A stretch of DNA of 50,095 nt from Allobosea sp. (GCF_017308075.1 NZ_JAFKFX010000051.1:1-50095); one strand, 5' to 3'. Positions 35,525 to 44,113 are shown, counted from the first letter of the stretch. Made by a program: numbers and translations. The notes: generated by a model from the sequence alone, not told the origin.

Positions 35525-36418
35525 ATGGATATCGAGCTGGCCCGAACCTTCCTGGAGATCGTGCGGATGCGCAGCTTCGTGCGCGCCGCCGAACAGCTCA
35601 ATGTCAGCCAGACTGCCGTCAGCGCACGCGTCAAAGCGCTCGAAGCGCAGCTGGGGAGGCCGCTCTTCATCCGCAACAAGAATGGCGCGTCACTGACGCC
35701 GGCCGGGGAACAGTTCCTGCGCTATGCGCCCATGTTCATGCAGCTCTGGCAGCGAGCACGGCATCAGGTTGCCGTTCCTCCGGGACGACGGGCCGTGCTC
35801 AGCGTCGGCGGCGAGCTCAGCCTCTGGCATCCCTGGCTCATGGACTGGCTACGCTGGATGCGCCAGGCCGCGCCCGACATCGCGCTGCGCGTCGAGGTCG
35901 GCCTGCCCGAAAGCCTGACCCATCAGGTTTCGACCGGGGCGCTCGACATCGCCGTGATGTATCAACCGCAGCACCGGCCGGGCGCGCGCGTCGAATTGCT
36001 GCTCGAAGAAAAGCTGGTGCTAGTCTCGACTACCGCCGACACCGAAACCGCAGGGGCGGACAACTACGTTTATGTCGACTGGGGCCCGGACTTCGCCCAG
36101 CATCACGAACTCAGCTTCCCTGAGGAGAACAACCCCGGCCTGTTTGTCAGCCTAGGACCGCTCGCCCTGAGCTATATTCTCGAAGCTGGCGGCTCGGGCT
36201 ATTTCCGCCAGCGGGTGGTCGCGCCACACATCGCCGCCGGCCGGCTTCATCTCGTCGCGGACGCGCCGAGTTTCCTCTACCCGATTTATGCCGTCTGTTC
36301 GGCCCAGGCCGATGACGAGCTAGTCAGCCTCGCCCTTGCCGGATTGCGCAACATCGCCGTGGCAGATGCGGTCAAGACGGCGTGCTTCCAGGCCCCCGAC
36401 AGCGATGCGTCGAGTTAG
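35525..36418 (+). CDS. LysR-family transcriptional regulator
   Basis: A 297-residue LysR regulator. DNA-binding part ARTFLEIVRMRSFVRAAEQL and NVSQTAVSARVKALEAQLG (residues 5-43), linker helix, then effector domain beginning AVLSVGGELSLWHPW and including GALDIAVMYQP. It is divergent from xdhC with 181 bases between (35344-35524), the standard layout for a LysR regulator controlling its neighbour. The intergenic piece has AT-rich TAATGCTAC near the start but I could not fix a T-N11-A box. Effector unknown. Confidence 0.9.
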   Translation: MDIELARTFLEIVRMRSFVRAAEQLNVSQTAVSARVKALEAQLGRPLFIRNKNGASLTPAGEQFLRYAPMFMQLWQRARHQVAVPPGRRAVLSVGGELSLWHPWLMDWLRWMRQAAPDIALRVEVGLPESLTHQVSTGALDIAVMYQPQHRPGARVELLLEEKLVLVSTTADTETAGADNYVYVDWGPDFAQHHELSFPEENNPGLFVSLGPLALSYILEAGGSGYFRQRVVAPHIAAGRLHLVADAPSFLYPIYAVCSAQADDELVSLALAGLRNIAVADAVKTACFQAPDSDASS

Positions 36419-36572
36419 AACGGGGTTCCTTCGATCTCCCCAAGCAGGATATCTGGGGTGCCGAAGACGGAGTAGCTACCCAGATTAAGACATCAGGGAC
36501 GCGCTAACGCAACAGTCACCGGGCTGACCTGGCGGCCGGAAGACATCCGGCAAACCGCCGTTTCGGCATCGC

Positions 36573-37142
36573 TTACGGATAAGCGCTCGAGCCTAGCTGC
36601 GCTTCGGCGGGCTCTGTCGGATAGGTCACCTTCCCGTCGCTCGTCCTCACGGCTCCCGGCGTCGGCGTGGCATGCTCGATCTGTCCTGGCCCCATCAGGT
36701 GATCGACCGGATGGCCGTTCAGGACAAGATAGTCGGTGATGATGCGGCGGTGGCATCGCCACCAGACGGCCTCCGCGCACATCAACGCCACGCGGCGATT
36801 GGCGCCGAGATCCAGCACCTGTCGGAGGGCATCACCGAACGCGTTGCTCAGCGCGTAATCGGCGTAGTTGTGAAAGCTTTGATTCCGCCACAGCGCGTTG
36901 AGCCGATCGTCCACTCCGTCTTGCTTCGCGCGGCGTCCGCCAAGCTCGGGGATGTGGCAGTAGCCAATCTGGAAGCGCTCTAGATCATCGGGCAATCGGT
37001 CGATATTGAACTCTGGATTGGCTCGCGATCGCGGAAAGCTGCGGACATCGATCAGGAGATCGACGCCGGCCTCCTGCAGCATCGTCACGAATTCGGGGAG
37101 GGAGCGGTTGGAATGACCGATCGTGGAGAATTGGGCCACCAT
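36573..37142 (-). CDS. DUF488 family protein
   Basis: A 189-residue DUF488 protein: FSTIGHSNRSLPEFVTMLQE, DLLIDVRSFPRSRANPEFN (the VR.P.S motif) and ALMCAEAVWWRCHRRIITD (the CaE..CHR motif). The fold is uncharacterised; it has been linked to DNA repair or nucleotide metabolism only by context. The tail (ATPTPGAVRTSDGKVTYP) is low-complexity. It starts within the stop of the downstream-lying DUF2945 gene (one shared base), so the two are co-translated. 36419-36572 upstream of its stop shows no gene. Confidence 0.85.
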   Translation of the reverse strand: MVAQFSTIGHSNRSLPEFVTMLQEAGVDLLIDVRSFPRSRANPEFNIDRLPDDLERFQIGYCHIPELGGRRAKQDGVDDRLNALWRNQSFHNYADYALSNAFGDALRQVLDLGANRRVALMCAEAVWWRCHRRIITDYLVLNGHPVDHLMGPGQIEHATPTPGAVRTSDGKVTYPTEPAEAQLGSSAYP

Positions 37143-37351
37143 CAGTCGATCTTCGTCAGGGCAGCGTCCTTGTGGGCGGCGACATGCTCGCTCCTGTCGC
37201 TCCTGATCTCATATTGCGGCTCCGCCGGCGAAGCGCGATGTCGGTAGCCCTTGTAGTCGAAATCGGCGTGATGGACCCTGATGATCCTGCCGCTCACCAT
37301 GCCGGCCTCGGAATTCCAGCGGACGTGATCGCCAACCTTGAACTTGTCCAT
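37142..37351 (-). CDS. DUF2945 / HVA1-type TUDOR domain protein
   Basis: A 69-residue protein beginning MDKFKVGDHVRWNSEAGMVS, followed by GRIIRVHHADFDYKGYRHRA and a tail EHVAAHKDAALTKID, the whole of the HVA1 (hypervirulence-associated TUDOR) family. Small beta-barrel, cytosolic, function unknown, often beside DNA-repair or stress genes. ATG 37351 is chosen over the frame start at 37381, which adds MRILPRRQNV without a site. First gene of a two-gene unit with the DUF488 protein. Confidence 0.85.
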   Translation of the reverse strand: MDKFKVGDHVRWNSEAGMVSGRIIRVHHADFDYKGYRHRASPAEPQYEIRSDRSEHVAAHKDAALTKID

Positions 37352-37513
37352 GACGTTCTGCCTTCGGGGTAGAATACGCAATCAACGAACTTGTTCCGGG
37401 TGCATGCGAGAACCGGGCCCTGACCTGCATGGAACGGCATGAACGATCTGAGGCGTGCCCTGCATTCAACCGACACGGGAACGATCGCTCGCAGCCTCAC
37501 AGGAACCATCGCC

Positions 37514-37753
37514 CTAACTGAGGCCGTGGACCAACATTAGATCATAGAAATCGACCAAAAGATTGAAGTGTAGCTCATTGTCTGCCGCAATCTCCCTGGC
37601 ATAGCGCATGAAAAGATCGACCTCCGTCCTGGCGATCCCGCGCGCCTCGGCGCATTCGCTGTTGCTGCGCAGAGCAGGCGCCGGAGGCAGGAACTGCAGC
37701 GAAAACGACCAGCGCTGGTCAAGTTCGTGGGCCGCTTGCAGATACGAGATCAT
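37514..37753 (-). CDS. Small hypothetical protein
   Basis: A 79-residue helical protein (AAHELDQRWSFSLQFLPPAP; EVDLFMRYAREIAADNELHF). It has no Cys-rich motif or membrane segment. Composition is protein-like and the frame closes cleanly at VHGLS. I do not recognise the family. The 132 bases before the DUF2945 gene and 157 bases toward the DMT gene hold no other frame. Confidence 0.5.
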   Translation of the reverse strand: MISYLQAAHELDQRWSFSLQFLPPAPALRSNSECAEARGIARTEVDLFMRYAREIAADNELHFNLLVDFYDLMLVHGLS

Positions 37754-37910
37754 GAGGCGCCTCGTTCAGACGGTTTTGTTGGCCGCACGGAATGCCGAAC
37801 GTGGAAGCGCCCTTCATCCATACGACAAGAGGATCGTGTTCTCCGGCCCACCAGTCGTCAAGCATGCGGCACCGCGATAGGACTACACGTCTCTCGGGGC
37901 CTCTGTTTCG

Positions 37911-38792
37911 TCATTTGGATTTTGCTCTCTGCCCTAGCGCCACCACGACGACGACGGCGACCGCCGCAGCAATGGTCGACAGGTCGATACCTTCACCATT
38001 AATCAAAGCCGCCAGGCCAAGCGTCATGAATGTCTGCAGCAACTGAGTCTGACTGGCATTGGCGACACCCGCCAAGGCGAGGCCGGCATTCCAGGCGAAG
38101 AAGCCGATGAACATGCTGAACAGCGTGACATAGCCAAGCCCCGCCCAGGCAGACGTCGGCACGACGCTCAGATTTGCGGGCATCAGCCAAAACGTGGCCG
38201 GCACGGTCACAGGCAGCGAAATCACCAGTACCCATGAAATCACCTCCCATCCGGGCAACTGGCGCGAGAGCTTTCCGGAATATACGTGTCCTATCGACCC
38301 GGTCAGGGCGCCCGCGATCAGATAGAGATCGCCGACACCAAAAGCCTCGCCTCCATCGCGCAACACAAACCCAGCCACGATCGCGGTGCCTAGAATAGCA
38401 AACAGCCAGAACCGCACCGGCGGGCGCTCGCCCAGTATAAGAGCGGCAGCGGCGGCAGTGGTGAGCGGCATGATCCCCAGCACCACACCGCCATGCGCTG
38501 CTGGCACCGTACGCAAACCCAATGCGACGAAGCCGGAGAAGCCAATAACGAAGCAGAAGGCGCAGACCCCCATCAAGCACAGTTGAGCGTTCTGCGGCCG
38601 ATTCCGGCGTAGGCCAATCAATAACAGCGCCGCAATCAACCCTGCGACAGCGGCACGAGCAGCCGTAACGAAGTAGGCGTCGAGGCCGGCGACCGCGAGC
38701 CGAGTTGCTGGCACGGTGCCGCTGAATATGACAACTCCGACCAAAGCTAGAGACATGCCAGTCGCGTGGCGGCTGGATGAAGGCTCAGTCAT
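37911..38792 (-). CDS. EamA/DMT-superfamily transporter
   Basis: A 293-residue membrane protein with ten hydrophobic segments in two EamA repeats (SLALVGVVIFSGTVPATRLA; GVGDLYLIAGALTGSIGHVY). SLAVLGERPPVRFW-type loop is present as LILGERPPVRFWLF. Such proteins export metabolites or amino acids across the inner membrane. It ends with a basic tail. Transcribed alone; the promoter region 38793-39002 has no gene. Confidence 0.9.
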   Translation of the reverse strand: MTEPSSSRHATGMSLALVGVVIFSGTVPATRLAVAGLDAYFVTAARAAVAGLIAALLLIGLRRNRPQNAQLCLMGVCAFCFVIGFSGFVALGLRTVPAAHGGVVLGIMPLTTAAAAALILGERPPVRFWLFAILGTAIVAGFVLRDGGEAFGVGDLYLIAGALTGSIGHVYSGKLSRQLPGWEVISWVLVISLPVTVPATFWLMPANLSVVPTSAWAGLGYVTLFSMFIGFFAWNAGLALAGVANASQTQLLQTFMTLGLAALINGEGIDLSTIAAAVAVVVVVALGQRAKSK

Positions 38793-39002
38793 TCTCAGTC
38801 GCGCTCTCTACCAGATCAAGGAACTGCGTGGCGTTTGTAGAAGACAGTTCGATAGACTCAGGGCGGCGCTATATCTCCCGCAATCGCTACGGTCGATTCC
38901 GAAGCATGACGGATTAGCCCCCGCCATTGCGCTACATGATCGAAATAGAAGTGAGAGAAAGAACTGCAATAATCCAGTTCTCGTGGCGGCGAAGCTCAGG
39001 CT

Positions 39003-39674
39003 TCACGCTGCATCGGCAAAGCCCAGAACACTCGGCAGATCGCCAAAATCTGTCAGCGCATGCTGAGCGCCCAGACACACCAGGTGCGAAACTGATTGAA
39101 AACCCCAGGAAACAGCGATCGGCGTTACCCCAGCCGCCACTGCCATGTCGATATCGTAAGAGCTGTCTCCAACCATCGCGGTACGCTCGGCCATCGTGCC
39201 GACTTCCGCCATCGCGCGGAGGACCATGCCCGGATGAGGTTTGGAGGGCGCGTCATCAGCCGTCTGCACGGTGTCGAAAAAACCCTGCCAATCGTGCTGT
39301 GCGAGAACAAACTCGGTCCCCTTGCGGGACTTGCCGGTGGCGATGCCGAGTTTCAACCCTGAGCGTTGCTTCAGAAGCGACAGCGTTTCTGCCACCTTGG
39401 GAAAAAGCGGCGCGCGAAGCGCGGGATCGGCCAGGGCGCGTTCGTGCATGGCGCCAATGACTTCGCGATAGGTCCGCGTCAAGAGATCATCGGGCTCGGC
39501 CAGGCCGGCGAGCTTTGCCATCGCAGTGCCCAGCGAAAGCCCGACGACTGCGAGACCGGCTTGCCGCCCCGGATGAAGACGCCCGCATCGCCGGAAGGTT
39601 TCTGCTTGAGCCGCAAGAAGGGTCGCGCCAGAGTCAACCAGCGTGCCGTCCAGATCAAAAATCACGAGGTCCAT
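39003..39674 (-). CDS. HAD-superfamily phosphatase (phosphoglycolate-phosphatase-like)
   Basis: A 223-residue HAD hydrolase. Motif I VIFDLDGTLVDSG (nucleophile D7, acid D9), motif II LGIATGKSRKG, motif III lysine in KPHPGMVL, motif IV MVGDSSYDIDMA. The four-helix C1 cap sits between motif I and II (GLAVVGLSLGTAMAKLAG). It dephosphorylates small phosphometabolites, possibly 2-phosphoglycolate. ATG 39674 is chosen because the extra upstream residues MELLCRKSA are not conserved. The 265 bases to the next gene contain no frame. Confidence 0.85.
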   Translation of the reverse strand: MDLVIFDLDGTLVDSGATLLAAQAETFRRCGRLHPGRQAGLAVVGLSLGTAMAKLAGLAEPDDLLTRTYREVIGAMHERALADPALRAPLFPKVAETLSLLKQRSGLKLGIATGKSRKGTEFVLAQHDWQGFFDTVQTADDAPSKPHPGMVLRAMAEVGTMAERTAMVGDSSYDIDMAVAAGVTPIAVSWGFQSVSHLVCLGAQHALTDFGDLPSVLGFADAA

Positions 39675-39939
39675 AGCGCTCTTTCGGCAAAGAAGTTCCA
39701 AGTCGACGCTTTGGATCAGGAGGCCGCATGGAGACTATAGTGCCCCCTCGAATGCGAGCCGGAATGGCCTACCGGGGGCTGGCTAGCGCACTCCGGCTCG
39801 CCCCCCCGCGGTTGGGGCAGCGCGGGGCTCGGGCAACAGGCTCCTTCTTTCTCGATGCGTCAAGAGCCATCGGCATTCTATCCCTTCCAAGTTGAAGAGG
39901 CGCTCAGCCGACGGACGCCGAGCATCGTGCGAACTCCCC

Positions 39940-40737
39940 TCAATGGGCCTGTGCCTTCGCGTGCAGGATCTGGCCGAGGAATTTGCGGGTGCGCTCGTTC
40001 TCCGGTGCCCGGAAGAACTGCTCGGGCGGCGCGACCTCGACGATCTCGCCGGCATCCATGAAGATCACCCGGTCGGCGACCTTGCGGGCAAAGCCCATCT
40101 CATGGGTCACGACCAGCATGGTCATGCCGCTCTCGGCGAGTTCGACCATGACGTCGAGCACCTCGCTGACCATCTCCGGATCGAGCGCCGACGTCGGCTC
40201 GTCGAACAGCATGATCTTCGGGTTCATGCAGAGCGAGCGGGCGATCGCGACGCGCTGCTGCTGGCCGCCGGAAAGCTGGATCGGAAACTTCATCGCCTGC
40301 TCGGGGATGTGCACCCGCTCGAGCATGATGCGTGCCGCAGCCTCGGCCTCCGCCCTCGGGATGCCGCGGACCTTCATCGGCGCCAGCGTGCAGTTCTCCA
40401 GCGCGGTCAGATGGGGGAACAGGTTGAAGCTCTGGAACACCATGCCGATCTCGCGGCGGACATCCTCGATGCCGCGCAGGCCCGCATGCACCGTAATGCC
40501 GTCGATGACGATCTCGCCGGACTGGTGCTCCTCGAGCTGGTTGAGGCAGCGGATCAGGGTCGGCTTGCCCGAGCCCGAGGGCCCGCAGATGACGATGCGC
40601 TCGCCGCGGGTGACCGAGAGGTCGATGTTCCTGAGCACATGGAAGTCGCCGTAGAACTTGTCGACCTTGCGCATCTGGATGATCGGGGCTTCGTCCGACC
40701 TTGCCGCGGGCTTGGTCGCGGTCGCTTCGCTCGCCAT
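39940..40737 (-). CDS. Amino-acid ABC transporter ATPase with altered Walker A
   Basis: A 265-residue GlnQ/AapP-type ATPase. [20 protein letters not shown] opens the fold; signature [15 protein letters not shown], Walker [14 protein letters not shown] and H-loop VVTHEMGFA are intact. Walker A reads GPSGSGKPT: residue 59, always Ser or Thr because it binds Mg, is Pro (CCG, 40564-40566; one T-to-C change from TCG). That should abolish ATP hydrolysis. The partner binding-protein gene upstream is truncated and the permease genes are missing, so the gene is probably decaying. Start ATG 40737; in-frame GTG at 40740. Confidence 0.9.
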   Translation of the reverse strand: MASEATATKPAARSDEAPIIQMRKVDKFYGDFHVLRNIDLSVTRGERIVICGPSGSGKPTLIRCLNQLEEHQSGEIVIDGITVHAGLRGIEDVRREIGMVFQSFNLFPHLTALENCTLAPMKVRGIPRAEAEAAARIMLERVHIPEQAMKFPIQLSGGQQQRVAIARSLCMNPKIMLFDEPTSALDPEMVSEVLDVMVELAESGMTMLVVTHEMGFARKVADRVIFMDAGEIVEVAPPEQFFRAPENERTRKFLGQILHAKAQAH

Positions 40738-40767
40738 CACTTTTTCTCGTCGCTTGCGTCTTGTGGC

Positions 40768-40796
40768 GCTGCGCCCGGCGCTTGACCGGGCGCAGC
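40768..40796. terminator. Intercistronic hairpin between binding-protein remnant and ATPase
   Basis: GCTGCGCCCGG (40768-40778), loop CGCTTGA, CCGGGCGCAGC (40786-40796): an 11-bp perfect stem, without a U-run. It lies 20 bases after the stop of the binding-protein frame, the usual place of an mRNA-stabilising or partial-termination hairpin in amino-acid ABC operons. Confidence 0.6.
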
Positions 40797-40816
40797 GTCG
40801 TCGTCCTGGATCAGAA

Positions 40817-40972
40817 CTACGGCATCGGCGGCAGTTTGGTCAGCTCGACGCCGAACCAGCGCTTGTTGATCGCCGAGAGCTCGCCGTTCTTCTCGATCTC
40901 GGTGATCTCACCACGCTTGTCAGCGCCGATGACGGCGGCGGCGGGCGCGACCAGGTCGAGATAGCCACGATC
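40817..40972 (-). pseudogene. Amino-acid ABC substrate-binding protein, last ~50 residues
   Basis: The frame ends WDRGYLDLVAPAAAVIGADK, then EITEIEKNGELSAINKRWFG and [10 protein letters not shown], the typical C terminus of family 3 solute-binding proteins. Everything before is lost: upstream the same frame is IS5 transposase sequence (GGAVAVLNDIRHRYPWLRHI), so an in-frame fusion is encoded, without a promoter or signal peptide. The permease genes expected between binding protein and ATPase are absent, so the operon had a further deletion or a different order. Confidence 0.75.
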
Positions 40973-41085
40973 CCACAGATCGGCCTCGATATGGCGCAGC
41001 CAGGGATAGCGATGACGAATGTCGTTCAGCACGGCAACGGCCCCGCCGTGGTCCTGGATATCAGCACCATGAGCTACGAGCCCGA

Positions 41086-41867
41086 CTAGGCGGTGTGGAC
41101 GGATTTGATTAGGACGAATGCTGCGGCGAGCGCGACGATGGCCGCGAAGTTCCGCTTTGTCTTTTCGCAGCGTAGGGCGACCCGCTTGAAGCGCTTGAGC
41201 TTTCCGACAGCCTGCTCGATGCGGGCTCGCCCTCGATAAAGGGCCTTCGCGAAGAAGGCTGAGTTGTCCTTCTCGTTGGTCTTGTGTGGAATGATCGGGA
41301 TGATGCCGCCCGAGCGCGCTGCCTGCCGGTTAGCCTTGCTGGCGTAGCCCTTGTCGCCGACAGCGGCGCGCGGATCGATATCGGGGCCGAGCCCGAGCAG
41401 AACCGGGAAATGTGGTGCATCGCCCTTCTCGCCCCCGGTCAGGTCGAAGGCGATGGGATGGCCGTCGAAATCGGTCTTCAGGTGGATTTTGGTCGAGAAA
41501 CCGCCACGGGAACGGCCGAGCGCCTGTCCCTCCTGCCCCCTTTGGCGCCTGCCGCAGAGACATGGGCGCGCACGATGGTCGAGTCGAACATCTGCACGAG
41601 GTGCGCTGAGGACGATAGCGAGGCCAGGTGATCGAAAAAGGTCTCGAACACGCCAGCCTTGCTCAACCGGTAGAAGCGCTTCCAGACGCTGTTCCACTTG
41701 CCGAACCGTTCCGGCAGAGTCCGCCACGTGATGTTGTGAACCGAGAAATAGTGCATCGCTTCCAGGAACAGCCGATCGTCACGACCCTTGTCGCCCCGGC
41801 GCGGCAGCGAGGCCCGGAACACCTCCAGCGCCACAAACCAATCCGCATCCGCCATCTTCGTGGACAT
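41086..41867 (-). CDS. IS5-family transposase, two frames joined by -1 frameshift
   Basis: OrfA starts at ATG 41867 (MSTKMADADWFVALEVFRAS) with SVHNITWRTLPERFGKWNSV and VQMFDSTIVRAHVSAAGAKG; it closes at 41478 if read alone. OrfB in the -1 frame gives GQALGRSRGGFSTKIHL, PRAAVGDKGYASKANR, IIPHKTNEKD and the Y-R-E-type end RIEQAVGKLKRFKRVALRCE. DDE Asp residues are MFDSTI and GDKGY. The minus-strand run AAAGGGGG (41543-41536) at the junction is a likely slippery site. The stop codon TAG lies in the terminal CTAG. About 260 residues when joined. Confidence 0.85.
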
Positions 41868-41965
41868 CGCCGACCTCCAAATCAGTCGGCTCTCCATGAA
41901 TCAGACAAAGCGCGTCAGAGGAATCCTCTCCGATCGACATGCGGCAATCCGTCCACACCGCCTAG
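41086..41965. mobile_element. Intact IS5-family (IS427-like) insertion sequence with target duplication
   Basis: Terminal inverted repeats are perfect over 16 bp: GCGGTGTGGACGGATT at 41090-41105 and its reverse complement at 41946-41961. Both are flanked by CTAG (41086-41089 and 41962-41965), either a 4-bp target duplication of the YTAR type or part of the ends. Removing 41086-41961 restores the frame of the older IS5 transposase, which proves the insertion point. The body is 872 bp and holds one frameshifted transposase. It looks recent and possibly active. Confidence 0.85.
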
Positions 41966-42424
41966 GTGGCCAAGCGTATCGATGACGATGCGGCGCTAGC
42001 GGCCTTTGACTTTCTTGCAGCACCGAAGCCCCAGATGCCGCCGCCTTCCGTGGTCTTGACACTCTGGCCGTCGATGACGCCAGCGGTCGGGCCGACCTCC
42101 CGGCCTTCCAGGTCGCGAGCCGCCGTGACCAGGTGGTGGCTGATCGTTTTCAGGAGGCGCGGTCACACCAGTCGTAGAAATAGCGCTGGACGGTCGTGAA
42201 AGGCGGAAAATCCTGAGGCAGCAGCGACCATGGACAATCGCTCGACGCCAGATAGAGGACCGCATTCATGACCTCGCGCAAGTCCGTCACGCGGGGTCGA
42301 CCGATCGGTTTCGGCTCGGGCAGAAATGGGCGGATCAGCACCCATTCCCGATCGGTCAGGTCACTTGAATAGCGCTGCCCTTGCCGTGCATGATCATGCC
42401 GGGCGGCTTCGGTCCAGGCCATTG

Positions 42425-42793
42425 TGGCCTACATCACGTCTCGTAACCAACCTGCTGAAACTACCCAACCCTATTTGGGTTGGGCTCTCAGGCAATCCGC
42501 CAGCCGCCGGCGCGCCACCGCCGGGCGGAGCAAAAACAGGCCACCGATGAGAAGGCCGAGCCCGACACCGGCGAGACCATCGCCTGATCAACATCGGCAG
42601 CGCGATATGGCAGGGGCCCCGATCGGCCCCCCTGCCATATCCGCCTCACCTCAACGACAGTGGCCTGCTTTTGCTCCGCCGCACTGGCCTGGAATCCGAC
42701 CGCCGTTGACATGATGCGAATGCTGGGCGTGATCTGATCGATAGCTCATCAGCGAGCATCTGTGACCAATCGGCGGCAACCAAGAGGCGGGCA
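42425..42793. other. Noncoding stretch with nested inverted repeats
   Basis: Between the IS5 remnant and the urea transporter gene. It holds a 21-bp inverted repeat with one mismatch (42524-42544 and 42660-42680) around a shorter 13-bp hairpin. A minus-strand piece GVGLGLLIGGLFLLRPA looks like the last membrane segment of a lost protein (perhaps a HupE/UreJ-like one), and another frame starts MSTAVGFQASAAEQK; neither forms a full gene. Confidence 0.5.
42524..42680. repeat. 21-bp inverted repeat enclosing a 13-bp hairpin
   Basis: GGCGGAGCAAAAACAGGCCA (42524-42543, plus C) and its reverse complement at 42660-42680 match at 20 of 21 positions. Inside, GATATGGCAGGGG (42604-42616) pairs with CCCCTGCCATATC (42629-42641). 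The 157-bp unit has the architecture of a small palindromic mobile unit or two convergent terminators. Confidence 0.7.
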
Positions 42794-43786
42794 ATGGCCG
42801 TGTTACGACTTTCCACGACCGGCCTTGAAGTTCATTGCGATGACCCGCTCTCGCGTCTGGCAGGCTTCCTCGACAGCGTGTTGCGCGGTGTCGGGCAGGT
42901 AATGTTTCAGAACAACAGCTATGCCGGGCTGCTGTTCCTGATCGGCATCGCCTATAACTCCTGGCTGTTCGCGGTGGCCGTCCTCGTCGGAACGGTGGCC
43001 AGCACGCTCACCGCCATTGTGCTGGGTGCGGATCGTATCCTCGTGCGTAGCGGCATGTTCGGATTCAATGGCGGGCTGGTCGGCGTCGCGCTGTTGTATT
43101 TCCTGCAACCCGTCCCGCTCACCTGGGCCTGTGTCATCCTCGCCGCCGCCTGCTGCACCATCGTCATGGCTGCTATGCTTGCCGCCTTCGATATCTGGAA
43201 GCTGCCGGCGCTGACGGCGCCGTTCGTGTTCATCTCGCTGTGCTTTTTCCTCGCTACCGCGCGCTTCGGGCGACTGGAGACCACTGGCTTTCTGCCAACC
43301 GCGGGACTGCCGAAGGCCGCGGCTGTTGAAGGCGTGGCGAGCGCGTCCACGATAGCTGAAGGACTGTTCAACGGCGTCAGCCAAGTCTTCTTTCAGGGCA
43401 GCGCCACCACCGGCATGCTGTTTGCGGCGGGGCTTCTAGTTGCCTCACGCATGGCCTTTGCGGCGGGATTGGCGGGTTCGCTCGCAGGCCTGCTCGTCGC
43501 CTGGGGCATGGGTGCGGCAGAGCCTGCGATCCGTGCCGGGGCGTTCGGCTTCAACAGTCTACTGGTCGCCATTGCGCTTGCCGGCACATTCCTCACGCCA
43601 AGCTGGGCTGCAATCGCCTATGCCTTGCTCGGCGCGATCGCCACCCCCTTCGTGGCTGCGGCCGCCGCCGCCGCGTTGGAACCGCTCGGCATGCCTGCGC
43701 TGACGCTGCCGTTCGTGCTGGTCACCTGGATCTTCCTGCTCGCCAGCCGGAGGTTTCCGAAGTTCCGAGCCAAGCCAACCGCATAG
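42794..43786 (+). CDS. Urea transporter (UT family)
   Basis: A 330-residue membrane protein made of two homologous halves. Each half begins with the UT signature: LDSVLRGVGQVMFQNN (about residues 28-43) and LFNGVSQVFFQGS (about 193-205); each contains an N-G pair in a gold helix (GMFGFNGGLVGVALL; GAFGFNSLLVAIALAG) and a LPALTAPFVF / MPALTLPFVL urea-filter loop. It moves urea down its gradient, normally to supply urease. No urease genes are in the window. Ten membrane helices expected. Confidence 0.9.
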   Translation: MAVLRLSTTGLEVHCDDPLSRLAGFLDSVLRGVGQVMFQNNSYAGLLFLIGIAYNSWLFAVAVLVGTVASTLTAIVLGADRILVRSGMFGFNGGLVGVALLYFLQPVPLTWACVILAAACCTIVMAAMLAAFDIWKLPALTAPFVFISLCFFLATARFGRLETTGFLPTAGLPKAAAVEGVASASTIAEGLFNGVSQVFFQGSATTGMLFAAGLLVASRMAFAAGLAGSLAGLLVAWGMGAAEPAIRAGAFGFNSLLVAIALAGTFLTPSWAAIAYALLGAIATPFVAAAAAAALEPLGMPALTLPFVLVTWIFLLASRRFPKFRAKPTA

Positions 43787-43882
43787 CACGATAGCACAAC
43801 CACCGTTCTCAGTGCCGAACCAGATACGCCGATCAGGCTGCAGCGCTTCCGAGGAGCGGATCTCGCAGGCTGGATTGGCCAT
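43559..43882 (-). CDS. Doubtful small protein overlapping the urea transporter
   Basis: ATG at 43882 follows a GGAGGAAG ribosome binding site; the first 32 residues (MANPACEIRSSEALQPDRR, then WFGTENGGCAIVLCG) look protein-like and lie outside the transporter gene. The remainder is antisense to it and is Gln/Arg-rich, so the frame probably represents a truncated gene whose tail was replaced. No family recognised. Confidence 0.25.
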   Translation of the reverse strand: MANPACEIRSSEALQPDRRIWFGTENGGCAIVLCGWLGSELRKPPAGEQEDPGDQHERQRQRRHAERFQRGGGGRSHEGGGDRAEQGIGDCSPAWREECAGKRNGDQ

Positions 43883-44113
43883 GTCGATCTTCCTCCTTGA
43901 GCGCACGATACCGATCGCGCGCACGATCAAGGCTATTCGCCTCCACTGATAGAAAAGATACAACGATGATCTGGCGCACACGTCGCAATAGGTTTACGCT
44001 CAGATCAACTTAAGAAATGTATTTTCTTTATTCCTTACATGACATAATGCCGCACGATCTAGAAAAATATAACAATATACATAAATACTATCTGATAACT
44101 GAGGAGATATGCT
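43883..44113. promoter_or_regulatory. AT-rich intergenic promoter region
   Basis: The segment 43990-44100 is much richer in A and T than its surroundings (runs such as AAAAATATAACAATATACAT). It ends with GAGGAG, the ribosome binding site of the small gene at 44114. No gene seen. A promoter is likely but I cannot fix the boxes. Confidence 0.5.

Larger units (their letters stand above)
40973..42424 (-). mobile_element. Older IS5-family element, interrupted by a second element
   Basis: The transposase starts at 42422 (AWTEAARHDHARQG, then SSDLTDREWVLIRPFLPEPK; LREVMNAVLYLASSDCPWSL; PPFTTVQRYFYDWC), shifts frame near 42150 and goes on LLKTISHHLVTAARDLEGRE, PTAGVIDGQSVKTTEGGG, AAKKVKGR, TAG, RRIVIDTLGHLV. 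At CTAG (41962-41965) it is split by 872 bases of another element and resumes at 41089 with GLVAHGADIQDHGGA and RHRYPWLRHIEAD. The DDE catalytic His-Ala-Asp-Gly part and the right end are lost in the binding-protein gene. Not functional. Confidence 0.8.

Noticed and set aside
38927-39460. A 177-residue plus-strand frame
   Set aside because: Mostly antisense to the HAD phosphatase gene; only the first 18 residues look protein-like.
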